The notes: a model not told the origin generated them from the letters alone. A DNA stretch of 64,000 nt from Vibrio sonorensis (GCF_001854765.1 NZ_LJJE01000022.1:62001-126000), one strand, 5' to 3'; positions 10,197 to 20,887 are shown, counted from the first letter of the stretch. Translations and numbers: made by a program.

Positions 10197-11951
10197 ATGT
10201 CTGAAAATCACGACGAAACCACTTGGCAGACGTTTAAAAGGCTGTGGACCTATATTCGCCTTTATAAAGCGGGACTTGCCGTTGCAGTGGTAGCCTTGAT
10301 TGTTAACGCCGTTGCCGACACGTATATGGTTTCCCTTTTGAAACCTCTGTTAGATGAAGGCTTTGGCAATGCTGAATCCAACTTTCTACGTGTTCTTCCA
10401 TTGATTATTTTTGCCATGATGGTCATCCGAGGCTTGAGTGGTTTCATTTCTACATATTGTTTAAGCTGGGTTTCGGGAAATGTCGTGATGCAAATCCGAC
10501 GCAAGATATTTAACCAGTTTATGCATATGCCTGTGTCTTACTTTGATAAAGAGTCGACAGGTGGTTTATTGTCGAGAATCACGTATGACTCAGAGCAAGT
10601 TGCTGGAGCCACTAGCCGTGCTTTGGTTAGTATTGTCCGTGAAGGCGCGAGTATCCTCGGCTTGTTAGTATTGATGTTTTACAACAGTTGGCAGCTATCC
10701 CTTGTACTGTTTGTGGTCGCGCCTTTGGTGGCTTGGGGCATAGGTGTGGTTTCCAAGCGCTTTAGAAAAATCTCTAAAAATATGCAAGAAGCGATGGGGC
10801 ATGTCACTTCCTCGGCCGAGCAAATGCTCAAAGGGCACAAAGTTGTGCTCAGTTACGGCGGTCAAGATGTTGAAAGGGAACGCTTTGACTCAGTGAGTAA
10901 CCAAATGCGCCAGCAAACTATGAAGCTGGTCGCTGCTCAAGCTATTGCGAACCCAGTTATCCAACTTATTGCATCTATTGCACTGGTCACGGTGTTGTTC
11001 CTTGCCAGCGTTGACTCCATTCGAAGCGATCTAACGCCGGGTACATTCACCGTTGTTTTCTCGGCGATGTTTGGTTTGATGCGCCCGTTAAAAGCGCTGA
11101 CAAATGTGACTTCTGACTTCCAACGGGGTATGGCTGCCAGCCAAACTCTGTTTGCCTTAATGGATTTGGAAACCGAGCAAGATAAAGGCACGCACAAGCC
11201 AAGCAAAGTCAATGGCGATATTGATGTTGAAAATGTGACCTTTACTTATGAAGGCAAAGAGAAACCGGCGTTATCAAACGTTAGCTTTTCAATTCCTAGA
11301 GGAAAAACTGTAGCGCTTGTTGGCCGATCGGGCTCCGGTAAGAGTACGATCGCCAACTTGTTCACTCGTTTTTACGACGTCGACTCTGGCTCTATAAAGC
11401 TAGATGGCCATGACGTTCGCGATTATGGGTTAGAAAACTTGCGTATGCACTTTGCTTTGGTGTCTCAAAATGTTCACTTGTTTAACGATACGATCGCTAA
11501 CAATATCGCTTACGCGGCGAAAGAAGAATACAGTCGAGAGCAGATAGAACACGCGGCTCGGCTAGCTTATGCCATGGATTTTATCGACAATATGGATGAA
11601 GGCCTAGATACGGTTATTGGCGAAAATGGTACCAGTTTATCTGGTGGGCAACGCCAGCGCATTGCTATTGCTCGTGCGCTGCTAAGAGATGCCCCTGTTC
11701 TTATACTCGATGAAGCAACGTCCGCTCTGGATACCGAATCTGAAAAAGCGATTCAGGCAGCGTTAGATGAATTACAAAAAGATAAAACGGTATTGGTAAT
11801 CGCGCATCGTTTATCCACCATCGAAGAAGCTGACGAAATTTTGGTTGTCGACGAAGGCGAAGTCATCGAACGCGGGCCTCACAAAACTCTGATAGAGAAA
11901 GATGGGGCTTATGCTCAGTTGCATCGCATTCAATTCGGAGACCAATCTTGA
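10197..11951 (+). CDS. msbA: Lipid A export ATP-binding/permease MsbA
   Basis: MsbA is a homodimeric ABC exporter that flips the core-lipid A precursor across the inner membrane. The 584-residue protein has an N-terminal six-helix transmembrane domain (to about residue 310) and a C-terminal ATPase with Walker [10 protein letters not shown] at 376-384, signature LSGGQRQR, Walker [13 protein letters not shown] and the switch histidine in VIAHRLST. The last codons overlap lpxK by 4 bp, the usual msbA-lpxK coupling. Confidence 0.97.
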   Translation: MSENHDETTWQTFKRLWTYIRLYKAGLAVAVVALIVNAVADTYMVSLLKPLLDEGFGNAESNFLRVLPLIIFAMMVIRGLSGFISTYCLSWVSGNVVMQIRRKIFNQFMHMPVSYFDKESTGGLLSRITYDSEQVAGATSRALVSIVREGASILGLLVLMFYNSWQLSLVLFVVAPLVAWGIGVVSKRFRKISKNMQEAMGHVTSSAEQMLKGHKVVLSYGGQDVERERFDSVSNQMRQQTMKLVAAQAIANPVIQLIASIALVTVLFLASVDSIRSDLTPGTFTVVFSAMFGLMRPLKALTNVTSDFQRGMAASQTLFALMDLETEQDKGTHKPSKVNGDIDVENVTFTYEGKEKPALSNVSFSIPRGKTVALVGRSGSGKSTIANLFTRFYDVDSGSIKLDGHDVRDYGLENLRMHFALVSQNVHLFNDTIANNIAYAAKEEYSREQIEHAARLAYAMDFIDNMDEGLDTVIGENGTSLSGGQRQRIAIARALLRDAPVLILDEATSALDTESEKAIQAALDELQKDKTVLVIAHRLSTIEEADEILVVDEGEVIERGPHKTLIEKDGAYAQLHRIQFGDQS

Positions 11952-12954
11952 TAGAAAAGATTTGGTATCAAAACCATCCTATGCTTTGGATATTGTGGCC
12001 ACTTTTGTGGCCGCTTAGTTTATTGTTTGGGTACTTGTCCAAGCGGCGACGTCTACAGTATCAAAGTGGAGAAAAGTCCAGTTATAAGGCGGAAGTGCCT
12101 ATCGTGGTCGTTGGTAACATCACTGCTGGAGGTAACGGTAAAACGCCGGTTGTCGTCTGGCTTGTGGAAGAGCTCAAATCTCTAGGTTTTAAACCGGGTG
12201 TGGTTTCTCGCGGATATGGTGGCAAAGCCGAAGCTTACCCTTTGCTGGTTGATAAAGAGACACCAGCGCAGCAATGTGGAGATGAACCTAGTTTAATTGC
12301 TCGTAGAACGGGTGTGCCAGTTGCCGTGGATCCGGTTCGAGCCAATGCGGTTAAAGCGCTTTCGGATTTTAATCTCGATGTCATTATTACGGATGATGGC
12401 CTACAGCATTACGCGCTTCAACGAGATATTGAGATTGCCGTGGTTGATGGAAAGCGTCGATACGGCAATCAAAAACTGCTTCCATTGGGGCCTCTTCGGG
12501 AAGGGATGGAACGTTTACGACAAGTAGATTTCATCATAGCCAATGGCGGTGACCAAATCACTGGTGAAGCGTGATGACTTTACAGCCATCTCAAGCGATC
12601 AATTTAAATTCCGGAGAACGTCGAGACGTGAGCGAGTTAACGGGGTTAGTTGCGATGGCGGGCATAGGACACCCACCTAGGTTCTTTGCGACTCTCAGGA
12701 AGTTGGGAGCAAATGTAAAGGTAGAACAAGGGTTTGCTGATCACAAAGAGTTTAAATCGTCAGATCTGATGGGGCTTGCTGGGCAAGGTGAACATCTGAT
12801 TATGACAGAAAAAGATGCGGTTAAATGCGCTGAGTTTAGCCAAAGTAATTGGTGGTACTTGCCAGTATCAGCACGCTTTGCACCGCAAGATAGCCAGCGC
12901 ATTATAGGAAGAATAAAAGAGGTAATAGCTAACAATGGACCATCGTCTGCTTGA
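11948..12954 (+). CDS. lpxK: Tetraacyldisaccharide 4'-kinase LpxK (split by a frameshift)
   Basis: LpxK phosphorylates the 4' position of the lipid A disaccharide at the inner membrane. The N-terminal part (208 residues, 11948-12574) carries the membrane anchor and the P-loop [11 protein letters not shown] at 56-66, plus the [12 protein letters not shown] motif. The C-terminal part (from 12571) carries [16 protein letters not shown]. The frames meet at GAAGCGTGATGACT near 12565-12576. One added base there gives a 335-residue protein of normal family length. No homopolymer lies at the junction. As given, the stop and a second ATG overlap (TGATG), so two coupled half-proteins are formally possible. 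LpxK is normally essential, so a lost base in the sequence is more likely. Confidence 0.92.
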
Positions 12955-13114
12955 GATCGTGGCTTGTCCTGTATGTAAGGGCAAGTTGACTTATGACAAA
13001 GAGAATCAAGAGTTAATTTGCAAACTCGATAGACTGGCTTATCCGATCAAAGATGGGATACCGGTTTTGCTGGAGCCTGAAGCCAGAACCATGAGTATGG
13101 ATGAAGGGCGCTAG
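12935..13114 (+). CDS. ycaR: Trm112-family small zinc protein YcaR
   Basis: A 59-residue protein beginning [18 protein letters not shown], the usual start of the Trm112/YcaR family, with a CPxCKG half zinc knuckle and the conserved [12 protein letters not shown]. It overlaps the end of lpxK by 20 bp, as in other gammaproteobacteria. The family often sits beside kdsB, but here a terminator follows directly. Confidence 0.9.
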   Translation: MDHRLLEIVACPVCKGKLTYDKENQELICKLDRLAYPIKDGIPVLLEPEARTMSMDEGR

Positions 13115-13129
13115 GTCACTAAGTTAAAG

Positions 13130-13151
13130 AAAGGGAGCATGAGCTCCCTTT
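13130..13151. terminator. Terminator after ycaR and the MetRS-like gene
   Basis: Arms AAGGGAGC and GCTCCCTT at 13131-13150 enclose a 4-base loop, followed on the plus strand by TTCGCTTTTT. It can serve the converging msbA-lpxK-ycaR unit and the minus-strand MetRS-like gene. Confidence 0.75.
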
Positions 13152-13193
13152 TCGCTTTTTAAATCACAGAGTTTTAGCGTCTGTGAGTTTAGG

Positions 13194-14698
13194 CTAAACC
13201 CTTTGAAAATGGCTGTTTGCCGTAGTGATATGTACGCCCTTTAAGGCCACGGATTGGGTGGTAATGAGGGAGCTTTCCGCATTGCCTAATTCTGACAATA
13301 TACGCCCTGATAAAGCGGGTGTGATTGGGGAGTAGAGAAAAGCGATCTCTCTTAGCAAGTTACTTATTAGATAGCAGGTGTTTTTGACATGTTGTTGATC
13401 TTTCCCCTTGTTGATGAGCCATGGGGCTCTGGAGTGAAAAAAGCTGTTTAGTGTGGTGAGTACCTGTTGCAACGCAATCGTAACTTGGTACAAATCATGG
13501 GAGCGATAGCTATGCACTACGGATTTGAGCTGAGATTCACTCTGTTTTAGTAAGTCCCAACACTCCGTGTCAAAACTTGTCTCCGGGTCGACATCGAGCT
13601 GACCAGAAAAGTGCTTGAGCAGCAAGGTGTGATTTCTTTTTACTAAGTTGGCGAGGTTATTGGCTAAATCCGCGTTAATTACTTCACTGAGTTCAGTCAC
13701 TGCGAGGTTCCCATCGCGGTGTAAAGGCTTTTGTCTGACCAAGGCATAACGCAGACCATCATTGGTTAGCCTGTCACTAAAGTGACTGGGATGAACGGTT
13801 GTCTCTGGAATCGATTTAGAGATCTTATGTCCTTCAATTGTCCACCACCCGTGTACGATCAGTTGCTCTGGCAAAGGGAGGTCGAGGGCTAGCAGAAACG
13901 CAGGCCAGTAGATGGCGTGGAATTGCAGAATGTCTTTACCGATAACGTGCTTGGTATGGCTTAACGCAGCGGCTTTATAGCCTGCTTGGTCCATTGCAGT
14001 CAGGTAACTAAACAGGGCGTCAATCCAGACGTAGACAGTGTGTTGACTGTCATTGGGAACCTGGATCCCCCATTTGTTGTTTATTCTGGATACAGAGAGA
14101 TCCTCAAGCGGGCCTTCTTGTAACTGAGCGATAACGCTTTGATGGAAGTGAGAGGGAGTAATCGCTTCTGGGTTTGACTGGTAGTAGTCTAGTAACTTAA
14201 GCCGATACTTTTCTAATCGGAATAGATAGGTCTCTTCTTCAACGGTTTGAACGGCTTGTTTATGGATTGGGCAGTGAGTCTCGTCAATGAGGTCCCGCTT
14301 GGCATAAAATTGTTCACAACCCACGCAGTACTCGCCGCTGTAGCTACCGAGATAGATATCATCGCTATTAAACAAGGTTTTCCATACATGGCTGACGTGG
14401 TGCTTATGGCGCTCTTCCGTGGTGCGAATAAACACACTTGGTGTATATCTAAAATAGGCCATAGCTCTGAGAAGGTGCGCGATTTACTGTCGACAAAACC
14501 ATGAATATCGGACTGATTTTTTTCCGCCGCTTGCGCTATTTTTTGACCGTGCTCATCGGTACCAGTAATTAGTAGACTTTGCTGGTTGTACAGATTGGCA
14601 AATCGATGAAGTATGTCACCGATAATTCCGCTATAGGCATGACCGAGGTGTGGTTCACCATTGGCATAAAAAATAGGGGTAGTAATAATTGACGTCAT
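13194..14698 (-). CDS. Methionyl-tRNA synthetase-like protein, short form (frameshifted)
   Basis: A class I aminoacyl-tRNA synthetase of the MetRS type. The N-terminal part has TTPIFYANGEPHLGHAYSG (HIGH-type motif HLGH) and LLITGTDEHGQKIA. The C-terminal part has a Cys/His knuckle (CVGCEQF, then CPIH), YVWIDALFSYL, the HGWWTIEGHKISKS stretch (KMSKS-type motif) and an alpha-helical anticodon domain. Repaired, it has about 501 residues, against 677 for E. coli MetG. It lacks the C-terminal tRNA-binding domain, like short MetRS forms. The two frames meet near 14462, where one base appears to be missing. It has its own upstream region and sits where I would expect kdsB. It may be a second MetRS (inhibitor-tolerant or specialised) or a decaying paralogue; the main metG is not in the window. 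Confidence 0.8.
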
Positions 14699-14753
14699 AA
14701 ATGTCTCCAGTTAATAGTGCTGGAACGGCATTTGTGACTCGTTGGGTGTTTTA

Positions 14754-14783
14754 ACCATTCCAGTTTGGGATTTTTGGAATGGT
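14754..14783. repeat. Perfect 9-bp inverted repeat upstream of the MetRS-like gene
   Basis: ACCATTCCA and TGGAATGGT are separated by 12 bases, 56-85 bp upstream of the MetRS-like start on the minus strand. It may be an operator or a leader hairpin. No long T-run follows on the minus strand, so it is not a simple terminator. Confidence 0.5.
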
Positions 14784-14961
14784 GATGCGTAGAAAATTTA
14801 CAATAAGCAGCCCATCCCCTCTAGCATTCGCATAGAAGGCATGTTCATCATTGAAGTGTGCATTGAATAAGTTCTGCTCATAATTACTAAACTACCAGAT
14901 GCATAGCCATCTGACAAGTAAGGAAATTAATCATTTGGTTGACTCATGGTTGACGTCGAAT

Positions 14962-14991
14962 AAAAACGAGCGATGATGGTCGCTCGTTTTT
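14962..14991 (-). terminator. Terminator of the prkA-yeaH-spoVR operon
   Basis: Twelve-base arms AAAAACGAGCGA and TCGCTCGTTTTT lie 33 bp downstream of the spoVR-family stop. The A-run on the plus strand becomes the U-run on the minus strand. The rest of the 14699-15023 gap holds the upstream region of the MetRS-like gene. Confidence 0.85.
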
Positions 14992-15023
14992 ATCGATGTG
15001 ATTGTGTTTTGGTGAGATTGCAG

Positions 15024-16568
15024 TTAAATGCTGCTGTCGTAGTCGCCGCGTTTAGGGCAGGTGGCAAGTATCTCTCTTCGTCCAGTCTCTTTAACTTCTT
15101 CTAATATCACGTCAAAACCCCATAGGCGATAAAGGTGTTTGAGTACTTCGTCGTAACCTTCGTCGAGAGGGATTCGATCTTGAGGAATATACTGCAAAGT
15201 AAGAGAACGGTCGCCGCGCACGTCGACGTTAAACACTTGTATATTTGGCTCAAGGTTGCTCAAGTTGTATTGGGCGGCCAGTTTTTCTCGAATGCTTCTA
15301 TAGCCCGTATCATCGTGGATAGCGGTGACTTCGATGAAATTTTTTCTGTCATCATCGACAATAGAAAACAGCTTAAAATCACGCATGAGTTTCGGTGAGA
15401 GATACTGGCTGATAAAGCTTTCGTCCTTAAAGTTTCGCATTGCAAAGTGCAAAGTGTCCAACCAATCTGCCCCTGCGATATCAGGGAACCACTCTTTGTC
15501 TTCATCCGTTGGCTCTTCACAAATGCGCTTTATGTCCCTAAACATGGCAAAACCCAGTGCATAAGGGTTGATACCGCTGAAATAGGGGCTGTTATAAGCG
15601 GGCTGTGCGACCACGCCAGTATGGCTGTGCAAAAACTCAAGTATAAATCTTTCCGATACTATGCCTTCGTCGTACAGGTGGTTAAGGATTGTGTAGTGCC
15701 AGAACGTCGCCCACCCTTCATTCATTACTTGGGTTTGCTTTTGCGGATAAAAATATTGGCTAATCTTACGTACGATACGAACAATTTCTCGTTGCCACGG
15801 CTCCAACAATGGGGCGTGTTTCTCGATAAAGTAAAGGATGTTCTCTTGTGGCTCTTCAGGGAATCGCTGCTTGGCTTCTTCATCCACTACCTTGCTTTGT
15901 GGAACGGTTCGCCATAGTTCGTTAACTTGCGATTGCAGGTAGGCTTCTCTCTCCTCTTGGCGCGCCTTTTCTTCTGCAATCGAGATCTTTTCTGGTCGTT
16001 TGTATCTGTCGACTCCGTAGTTCATTAGTGCGTGGCAGGAGTCGATTAACTCTTCGACCTCGGTAACCCCGTACTTTTGCTCGCAGTCGTTGATGTACTT
16101 CTTAGCAAATAGTAAGTAATCGATAATCGAACTAGCATCGGTCCATGTTTGGAACAGGTAGTTTCCCTTAAAGAATGAATTGTGACCGTAACAGGCATGA
16201 GCCATTACCAGTGCTTGCATGGTGACCGTATTCTCTTCCATCAAATAGGCGATACACGGGTTTGAGTTGATTACAATCTCATAGGCCAAACCCATTTGAC
16301 CATGCTTGTATCCCTGTTCTGTTTGGATAAATTTTTTACCAAAAGACCAATGGTTGTAATTGATTGGCATCCCTATACTCGAATAGGCATCCATCATCTG
16401 CTCGGAAGTAATCACCTCGATTTGGTTGGGATATGTGTCTAATCGATAGTGTTCTGCGACCCGTTTAATCTCGGTGTGATACTTTTCTAGCAGATCAAAG
16501 GTCCAATCAGGGCCGTCTGGCAACAACTTGCTCTTTTTCTTGCTGGTGGTTTTGCTTTTTGTCGTCAT
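15024..16568 (-). CDS. ycgB: SpoVR family protein (YcgB)
   Basis: A 514-residue soluble protein of the SpoVR/YcgB family (E. coli YcgB 510). Conserved stretches include GPDWTFDLLEKYH near the N-terminus, NHWSFGKKF, ACYGHNSFFKGN and NEGWATFWHYTILNHLYDEG in the middle. The precise activity is not known to me. It is the third gene of the prkA-yeaH-spoVR operon, which in enterobacteria is induced by starvation and stationary phase. It lies 10 bp after yeaH and before a strong terminator. Confidence 0.93.
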   Translation of the reverse strand: MTTKSKTTSKKKSKLLPDGPDWTFDLLEKYHTEIKRVAEHYRLDTYPNQIEVITSEQMMDAYSSIGMPINYNHWSFGKKFIQTEQGYKHGQMGLAYEIVINSNPCIAYLMEENTVTMQALVMAHACYGHNSFFKGNYLFQTWTDASSIIDYLLFAKKYINDCEQKYGVTEVEELIDSCHALMNYGVDRYKRPEKISIAEEKARQEEREAYLQSQVNELWRTVPQSKVVDEEAKQRFPEEPQENILYFIEKHAPLLEPWQREIVRIVRKISQYFYPQKQTQVMNEGWATFWHYTILNHLYDEGIVSERFILEFLHSHTGVVAQPAYNSPYFSGINPYALGFAMFRDIKRICEEPTDEDKEWFPDIAGADWLDTLHFAMRNFKDESFISQYLSPKLMRDFKLFSIVDDDRKNFIEVTAIHDDTGYRSIREKLAAQYNLSNLEPNIQVFNVDVRGDRSLTLQYIPQDRIPLDEGYDEVLKHLYRLWGFDVILEEVKETGRREILATCPKRGDYDSSI

Positions 16569-16578
16569 AACGGTCTCC

Positions 16579-17847
16579 CTATGCAGTTTCTTTTTTGAAC
16601 AGCTCCCTAAATACAGGGAAGATGTCCTCGACGCTGCGAATGTTCTTCATAGCAAAATTACTGTAGTCGGATTCGAGTTTTTCGTATTCGTGCCATAGGG
16701 TTTGGTGCGAGCGTCGGGTTATCTCGATATAGGAATAGTACTGACAGTTTGGCAGTAGTTGTTTGGTCAATAGTTCTCGGCAACGTGGTGAGTCGTCTGC
16801 CCAGTTATCGCCATCGGAGGCTTGAGCGGCATAGATGTTCCACTCTCCAACGGGATAGCGATCGGCAACGATTTCGTGCATCAGTTTCAGAGCACTCGAC
16901 ACAATGGTTCCGCCTGTCTCTTGAGAGTAGAAGAACTCGTGCTCGTCAACTTCTTTAGCTTGGGTGTGGTGGCGAATAAACACCACTTCGACATTTTCAT
17001 AAGTGCGAGTTAGGAACAGATACAGCAAGACGTAAAAGCGTTTTGCTATGTCTTTGGTTGCCTGATCCATTGAACCAGAGACATCCATAAGGCAGAACAT
17101 AACCGCTTGACTCGAAGGAATAGGGCGACGCTCGTAGTTTTTAAACCTGAGGTCGAACGTATCGATAAAGGGGACGCTGCTGATTTTCTTTCTCAGCGCT
17201 TCAATTTCTTCTTTGAGGCGTTTCTCTTCCAGTGCCTGAGCGGGTTCCATATTGCGGATGCGTTCTAACTCCTCCTCTAGTTCGTTTAACATCCTTTTTT
17301 TGCCTGCCGTCATTGCTGTTCGTCTGGCAAGAGACTGTTGCAACGATTTTACGATGGCGATATTGGCGGGTACACCTGCGGTTTGATAACCAGCGCGATG
17401 GGTTTTCCACTCTGTAATTTTGTTGATTTGATTTTTTTCTAGGTTGGGTAACTCTAAGTCCTCAAATAGAATGTCCAGATACTCGTCTTTGGATATTTGA
17501 AAAACAAACTCATCTTGTCCTTCACCATCAGGGCTCGCTTCCCCTTCACCGGAGCCGCTGCCTTGGCCACCCTTTGGACGTTCAATTTTGTCGCCTTTAG
17601 TAAATTGGTCATTGCCGGGATGAACGCGCTCTTTTACTCCCCCTTTACCTTGGTGGAACAAAGGCTCTTTGATGTCTTTGTGGGGGATAGAGACATCTTC
17701 TCCAGATTCTGTGTTGGTAATGGAGCGTCGATTTACAGCATCCGCCACAGACTCTTTGATCTGCTCTTTATGGCGGCGTAAAAAACGCTGGCGATTGACC
17801 GCGCTTTTGTTTTTGCCGTTCAGTCGTCTGTCGATAAATTGCGCCAT
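16579..17847 (-). CDS. yeaH: YeaH/YhbH family protein (DUF444)
   Basis: A 422-residue soluble protein of the DUF444 family. The N-terminal half is charged, with a low-complexity Gly/Ser-rich stretch ([18 protein letters not shown]). The C-terminal half resembles a von Willebrand A fold, with a MIDAS-like DVSGS in [17 protein letters not shown]. It is known to work together with the PrkA kinase in nitrogen-starvation and sustained-stress responses of E. coli. It sits between prkA (88 bp upstream) and the spoVR gene. Confidence 0.93.
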   Translation of the reverse strand: MAQFIDRRLNGKNKSAVNRQRFLRRHKEQIKESVADAVNRRSITNTESGEDVSIPHKDIKEPLFHQGKGGVKERVHPGNDQFTKGDKIERPKGGQGSGSGEGEASPDGEGQDEFVFQISKDEYLDILFEDLELPNLEKNQINKITEWKTHRAGYQTAGVPANIAIVKSLQQSLARRTAMTAGKKRMLNELEEELERIRNMEPAQALEEKRLKEEIEALRKKISSVPFIDTFDLRFKNYERRPIPSSQAVMFCLMDVSGSMDQATKDIAKRFYVLLYLFLTRTYENVEVVFIRHHTQAKEVDEHEFFYSQETGGTIVSSALKLMHEIVADRYPVGEWNIYAAQASDGDNWADDSPRCRELLTKQLLPNCQYYSYIEITRRSHQTLWHEYEKLESDYSNFAMKNIRSVEDIFPVFRELFKKETA

Positions 17848-17935
17848 AAGTCACCTCTGTTAAACCGTCACGTTCCCTTTGCATCGACCAGATAACTGGC
17901 CGATGCGATTGGTGGCTGATGTATTCACCCAGCTG

Positions 17936-19870
17936 TTAAGAAGATTTACGAACTCGTAAATACCACTCAGACAGCAATCTTACTTGTTTCTCGGTGTAAC
18001 CTTTCTCCATCATACGCGCGACAAAGTCGTCGTGTTTCTTTTGGTCTTCCGAAGAGGTTTTGGCATTGAATGAAATGACAGGCAGTAGCTCTTCAGTGTT
18101 GGAGAACATTTTCTTCTCGATAACTGTACGAAGCTTCTCATAGCTTGTCCAAACTGGGTTTTTGCCGTTATTGGTGGCTTTTGCTCTAAGCACGAAGTTA
18201 ACGATCTCGTTCCTAAAGTCTTTTGGATTGCTAATACCCGCAGTTTTTTCGATTTTCTCCAGTTCGTTGTTGAGCGCTGCGCGGTCGAACAATTGGCCTG
18301 TTTCTGGATCGCGGTACTCTTGGTCTTGTATCCAAAAATCAGCATAGGTGACGTAGCGGTCAAAGATGTTTTGTCCATACTCTGAGTAGGACTCTAGATA
18401 AGCGGTTTGAATCTCTTTGCCGATAAACTCAACGTATCTCGGTACTAAGTATCCTTTAACAAACTCTAGATAGCGCTCTGCCATCTCTTGTGGGAACTGC
18501 TCTCGTTCAATTTGCTGTTCGATAACATAGAACAGGTGTACAGGGTTGGCAGCGACTTCAGTTTGGTCGAAGTTAAACACGCGAGACAGGATCTTAAATG
18601 CGAAACGCGTTGATAGACCAGACATGCCTTCTTCCACTCCGGCGTAATCGCGATACTCTTGGTAACTTTTCGCTTTAGGGTCGGTGTCTTTGAGCGTTTC
18701 ACCATCGTAGACCCGCATTTTAGAGAAGATGGAGGAGTTCTCGGGATCTTTGAGTCGAGACAAAATACTAAATTGTGCCAATAGATCCAGTGTACTAGGT
18801 GAGCAAGGCGCTTTTGAAAGTTCTGAGTGGTCAAGAAGCTTTTGGTAAATCTTCACTTCCTCTGACACGCGTAAGCAGTAAGGTACCTTCACAATGTAAA
18901 CGCGATCTAAGAAAGCTTCGTTGTTTTTATTGTTTCTAAACGCCTGCCACTCTGACTCGTTTGAGTGGGCGAGGATCATACCGTCGAAGGGAAGGGCTGA
19001 TAGACCTTCTGTACCGTTAAAGTTGCCTTCTTGGGTAGCGGTTAGTAAAGGGTGAAGCACTTTGATCGGTGCTTTGAACATCTCTACAAACTCCATTAAG
19101 CCTTGGTTAGCTTTACAGAGTGCTCCCGAATAGCTGTAGGCATCTGGATCGTCTTGTGAGAAGTGCTCTAACATTCTGATATCGACTTTGCCCACTAGAG
19201 ACGAAATATCCTGATTGTTTTCATCGCCGGGTTCTGTCTTCGCAACGGCGAGTTGGTCGAGTATAGAAGGACGCACTTTTACGACCTTAAACTTAGAAAT
19301 ATCGCCGCCGAACTCGTGCAGACGTTTTGCAGCCCATGGTGACATAATAGATCTTAGGTAGCGCTTTTCAATACCGTACTCATTCTTGAGTAAATCACCG
19401 TCTTCGTTGACGTCAAAAAGACAGAATGGGTGGTCATTGACCGGGCTTCTCTGTCCGTCTGCGGAAAGTACGTAAATTGGTACTTGCTGCATTAGCGCTT
19501 TCAGTTTTTCTGCGAGAGACGACTTACCACCACCTACAGGGCCGAGTAAGTAAAGGATTTGCTTGCGCTCTTCTAATCCTTGAGCGGCGTGTTTAAGGTA
19601 GGAGACAATCTGCTCGATTGAGTCTTCCATCCCGTAGAAATCTTTAAACGTCTCGTAGCGTGAAATGACGCGATTAGAGAAAATACGACTAAGCCTTGGA
19701 TCTTGAGCAGTATCGATAACTTCTGGCTCGCCTATCGCCATTAAAAGGCGCTCGGCAGCGTTCGCATAGGCACTCTTGTCGTCTTTACATAGTGCCAAAA
19801 ACTCTTGTAATGAGAGCTCTTCATCCTTTGCCGCTTCGTAGCGCGCTTGGAAATGGTCGAAAATACTCAT
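17936..19870 (-). CDS. prkA: PrkA-type serine protein kinase / AAA+ protein (YeaG)
   Basis: A 644-residue protein, the same length as E. coli YeaG. I chose the ATG at 19870 (MSIFDHFQARYEAAKDEELS); a longer start adds an unconserved stretch. The N-terminal AAA+ part has Walker A GPVGGGKSS at about 110-118. The C-terminal kinase-like part includes KLRTVIEKKMF. It is the first gene of prkA-yeaH-spoVR, a module co-conserved across proteobacteria and spore formers and linked to stress survival. Confidence 0.95.
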   Translation of the reverse strand: MSIFDHFQARYEAAKDEELSLQEFLALCKDDKSAYANAAERLLMAIGEPEVIDTAQDPRLSRIFSNRVISRYETFKDFYGMEDSIEQIVSYLKHAAQGLEERKQILYLLGPVGGGKSSLAEKLKALMQQVPIYVLSADGQRSPVNDHPFCLFDVNEDGDLLKNEYGIEKRYLRSIMSPWAAKRLHEFGGDISKFKVVKVRPSILDQLAVAKTEPGDENNQDISSLVGKVDIRMLEHFSQDDPDAYSYSGALCKANQGLMEFVEMFKAPIKVLHPLLTATQEGNFNGTEGLSALPFDGMILAHSNESEWQAFRNNKNNEAFLDRVYIVKVPYCLRVSEEVKIYQKLLDHSELSKAPCSPSTLDLLAQFSILSRLKDPENSSIFSKMRVYDGETLKDTDPKAKSYQEYRDYAGVEEGMSGLSTRFAFKILSRVFNFDQTEVAANPVHLFYVIEQQIEREQFPQEMAERYLEFVKGYLVPRYVEFIGKEIQTAYLESYSEYGQNIFDRYVTYADFWIQDQEYRDPETGQLFDRAALNNELEKIEKTAGISNPKDFRNEIVNFVLRAKATNNGKNPVWTSYEKLRTVIEKKMFSNTEELLPVISFNAKTSSEDQKKHDDFVARMMEKGYTEKQVRLLSEWYLRVRKSS

Positions 19871-20222
19871 AATGAATTCCCCTCTGAACCTGTCAAAAAG
19901 ACAAACAACCCGCAATGAATTCCAAATTCCTTCTCAATCTAAGCCTAGATGCATTTTTAGAATTTTGCTTAAAAAATATGTGTTTATTTACGTTATGTGA
20001 TGGGAATCTAACGTGATATTTCCAATATGTTAGCAAGCTGAAAAAAGAGGTAAGCCATTACATATCTAGCGCGAATTTAGAAAACACTAGTGATAAATTC
20101 TGGTGAAGTGCGATGAAGCAGTGCGGTTTGAAGCAGTAGCAAATTGGAACTCAATGGAGGGAAAGCAAAGGTCTGTTTTACGGTTTAAAAGCTTAAGTCA
20201 AAAATTAGGTAGAAGAGATAGA
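19871..20222. other. Intergenic region upstream of prkA
   Basis: About 350 bases between prkA and the yfbU terminator. I looked on the minus strand for a -24/-12 (sigma54) promoter, which drives yeaG in E. coli, and found no convincing match. No open frame of note and no strong repeat. Confidence 0.5.
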
Positions 20223-20244
20223 AAAGGGAGCGTCTGCTCCCTTT
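20223..20244 (-). terminator. Terminator downstream of yfbU
   Basis: AAAGGGAGC and GCTCCCTTT arms with a 4-base loop lie 20 bp after the yfbU stop. Read on the minus strand the hairpin is followed by TTCTATCTCTTC. Confidence 0.65.
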
Positions 20245-20263
20245 ATAGAAACCTTAACAGTTT

Positions 20264-20764
20264 TTAGGCGTTAAATATCTGACTTAACTCAGTGGCACAC
20301 AGGTGGTATTGGCGCGGGCAATTTTTCCATGCTGTAAGCATTCGACGGTATTTGTCTAACATTGGCATTTGACTGTTGAAGTGGTGTTCGCCTTTGTCAA
20401 ACTGCGGGTATAGACCTTCGGATTCAATTAGGAAACGCACATAGTTCACTTGCTGCGCTTCACTTGCAATATCGAAGCCTAGGAAAGTTAGGCGACGCTG
20501 GTCGACCTCTTTTCTCTCACTTTCACTTAACATGCGATTCGATTCTTGCATTGCGTGGTACATTTCCATGAACTCAATGATTTCACGGCACTCAGCATCG
20601 GTGATGCAGCCAAAATCTTTGTTTAATTCTATCATTTGCAGTTCATAACCACGCTCTACTATGGTTTGCAAACGCTGGTATTTTTTTGCATTGTCCGGAT
20701 CCATTTGGGACATCAGGTAGTATTGATTTGATAGGATCAAACGTTGAGCGTTTGTCATTTCCAT
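20264..20764 (-). CDS. yfbU: YfbU family protein
   Basis: A 166-residue soluble protein that matches E. coli YfbU along its length: [15 protein letters not shown] at the start, [24 protein letters not shown] and the ending [19 protein letters not shown] chose the ATG at 20764, which gives the conserved MEMTNAQ start. Its biochemical role is not established. It stands alone with its own terminator. Confidence 0.93.
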   Translation of the reverse strand: MEMTNAQRLILSNQYYLMSQMDPDNAKKYQRLQTIVERGYELQMIELNKDFGCITDAECREIIEFMEMYHAMQESNRMLSESERKEVDQRRLTFLGFDIASEAQQVNYVRFLIESEGLYPQFDKGEHHFNSQMPMLDKYRRMLTAWKNCPRQYHLCATELSQIFNA

Positions 20765-20887
20765 TCTAGGCCTCACTTAAAGCAACTCTTTATCTGTTAA
20801 AGCTAGGTTAGCCTTTTCAACAAGGGTGAAACATGATCTCAACACATGTTTATTACGAAAAATTAAAAATACTGCGAGATTTTCGTG

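Noticed and set aside
15447..15917. A 156-codon plus-strand frame
   Set aside because: It is antisense to the spoVR-family gene and has no recognisable features.
19871..20263. A sigma54 promoter for prkA
   Set aside because: E. coli yeaG has one, but no TGGCAC-N5-TTGC match was found on the minus strand here.
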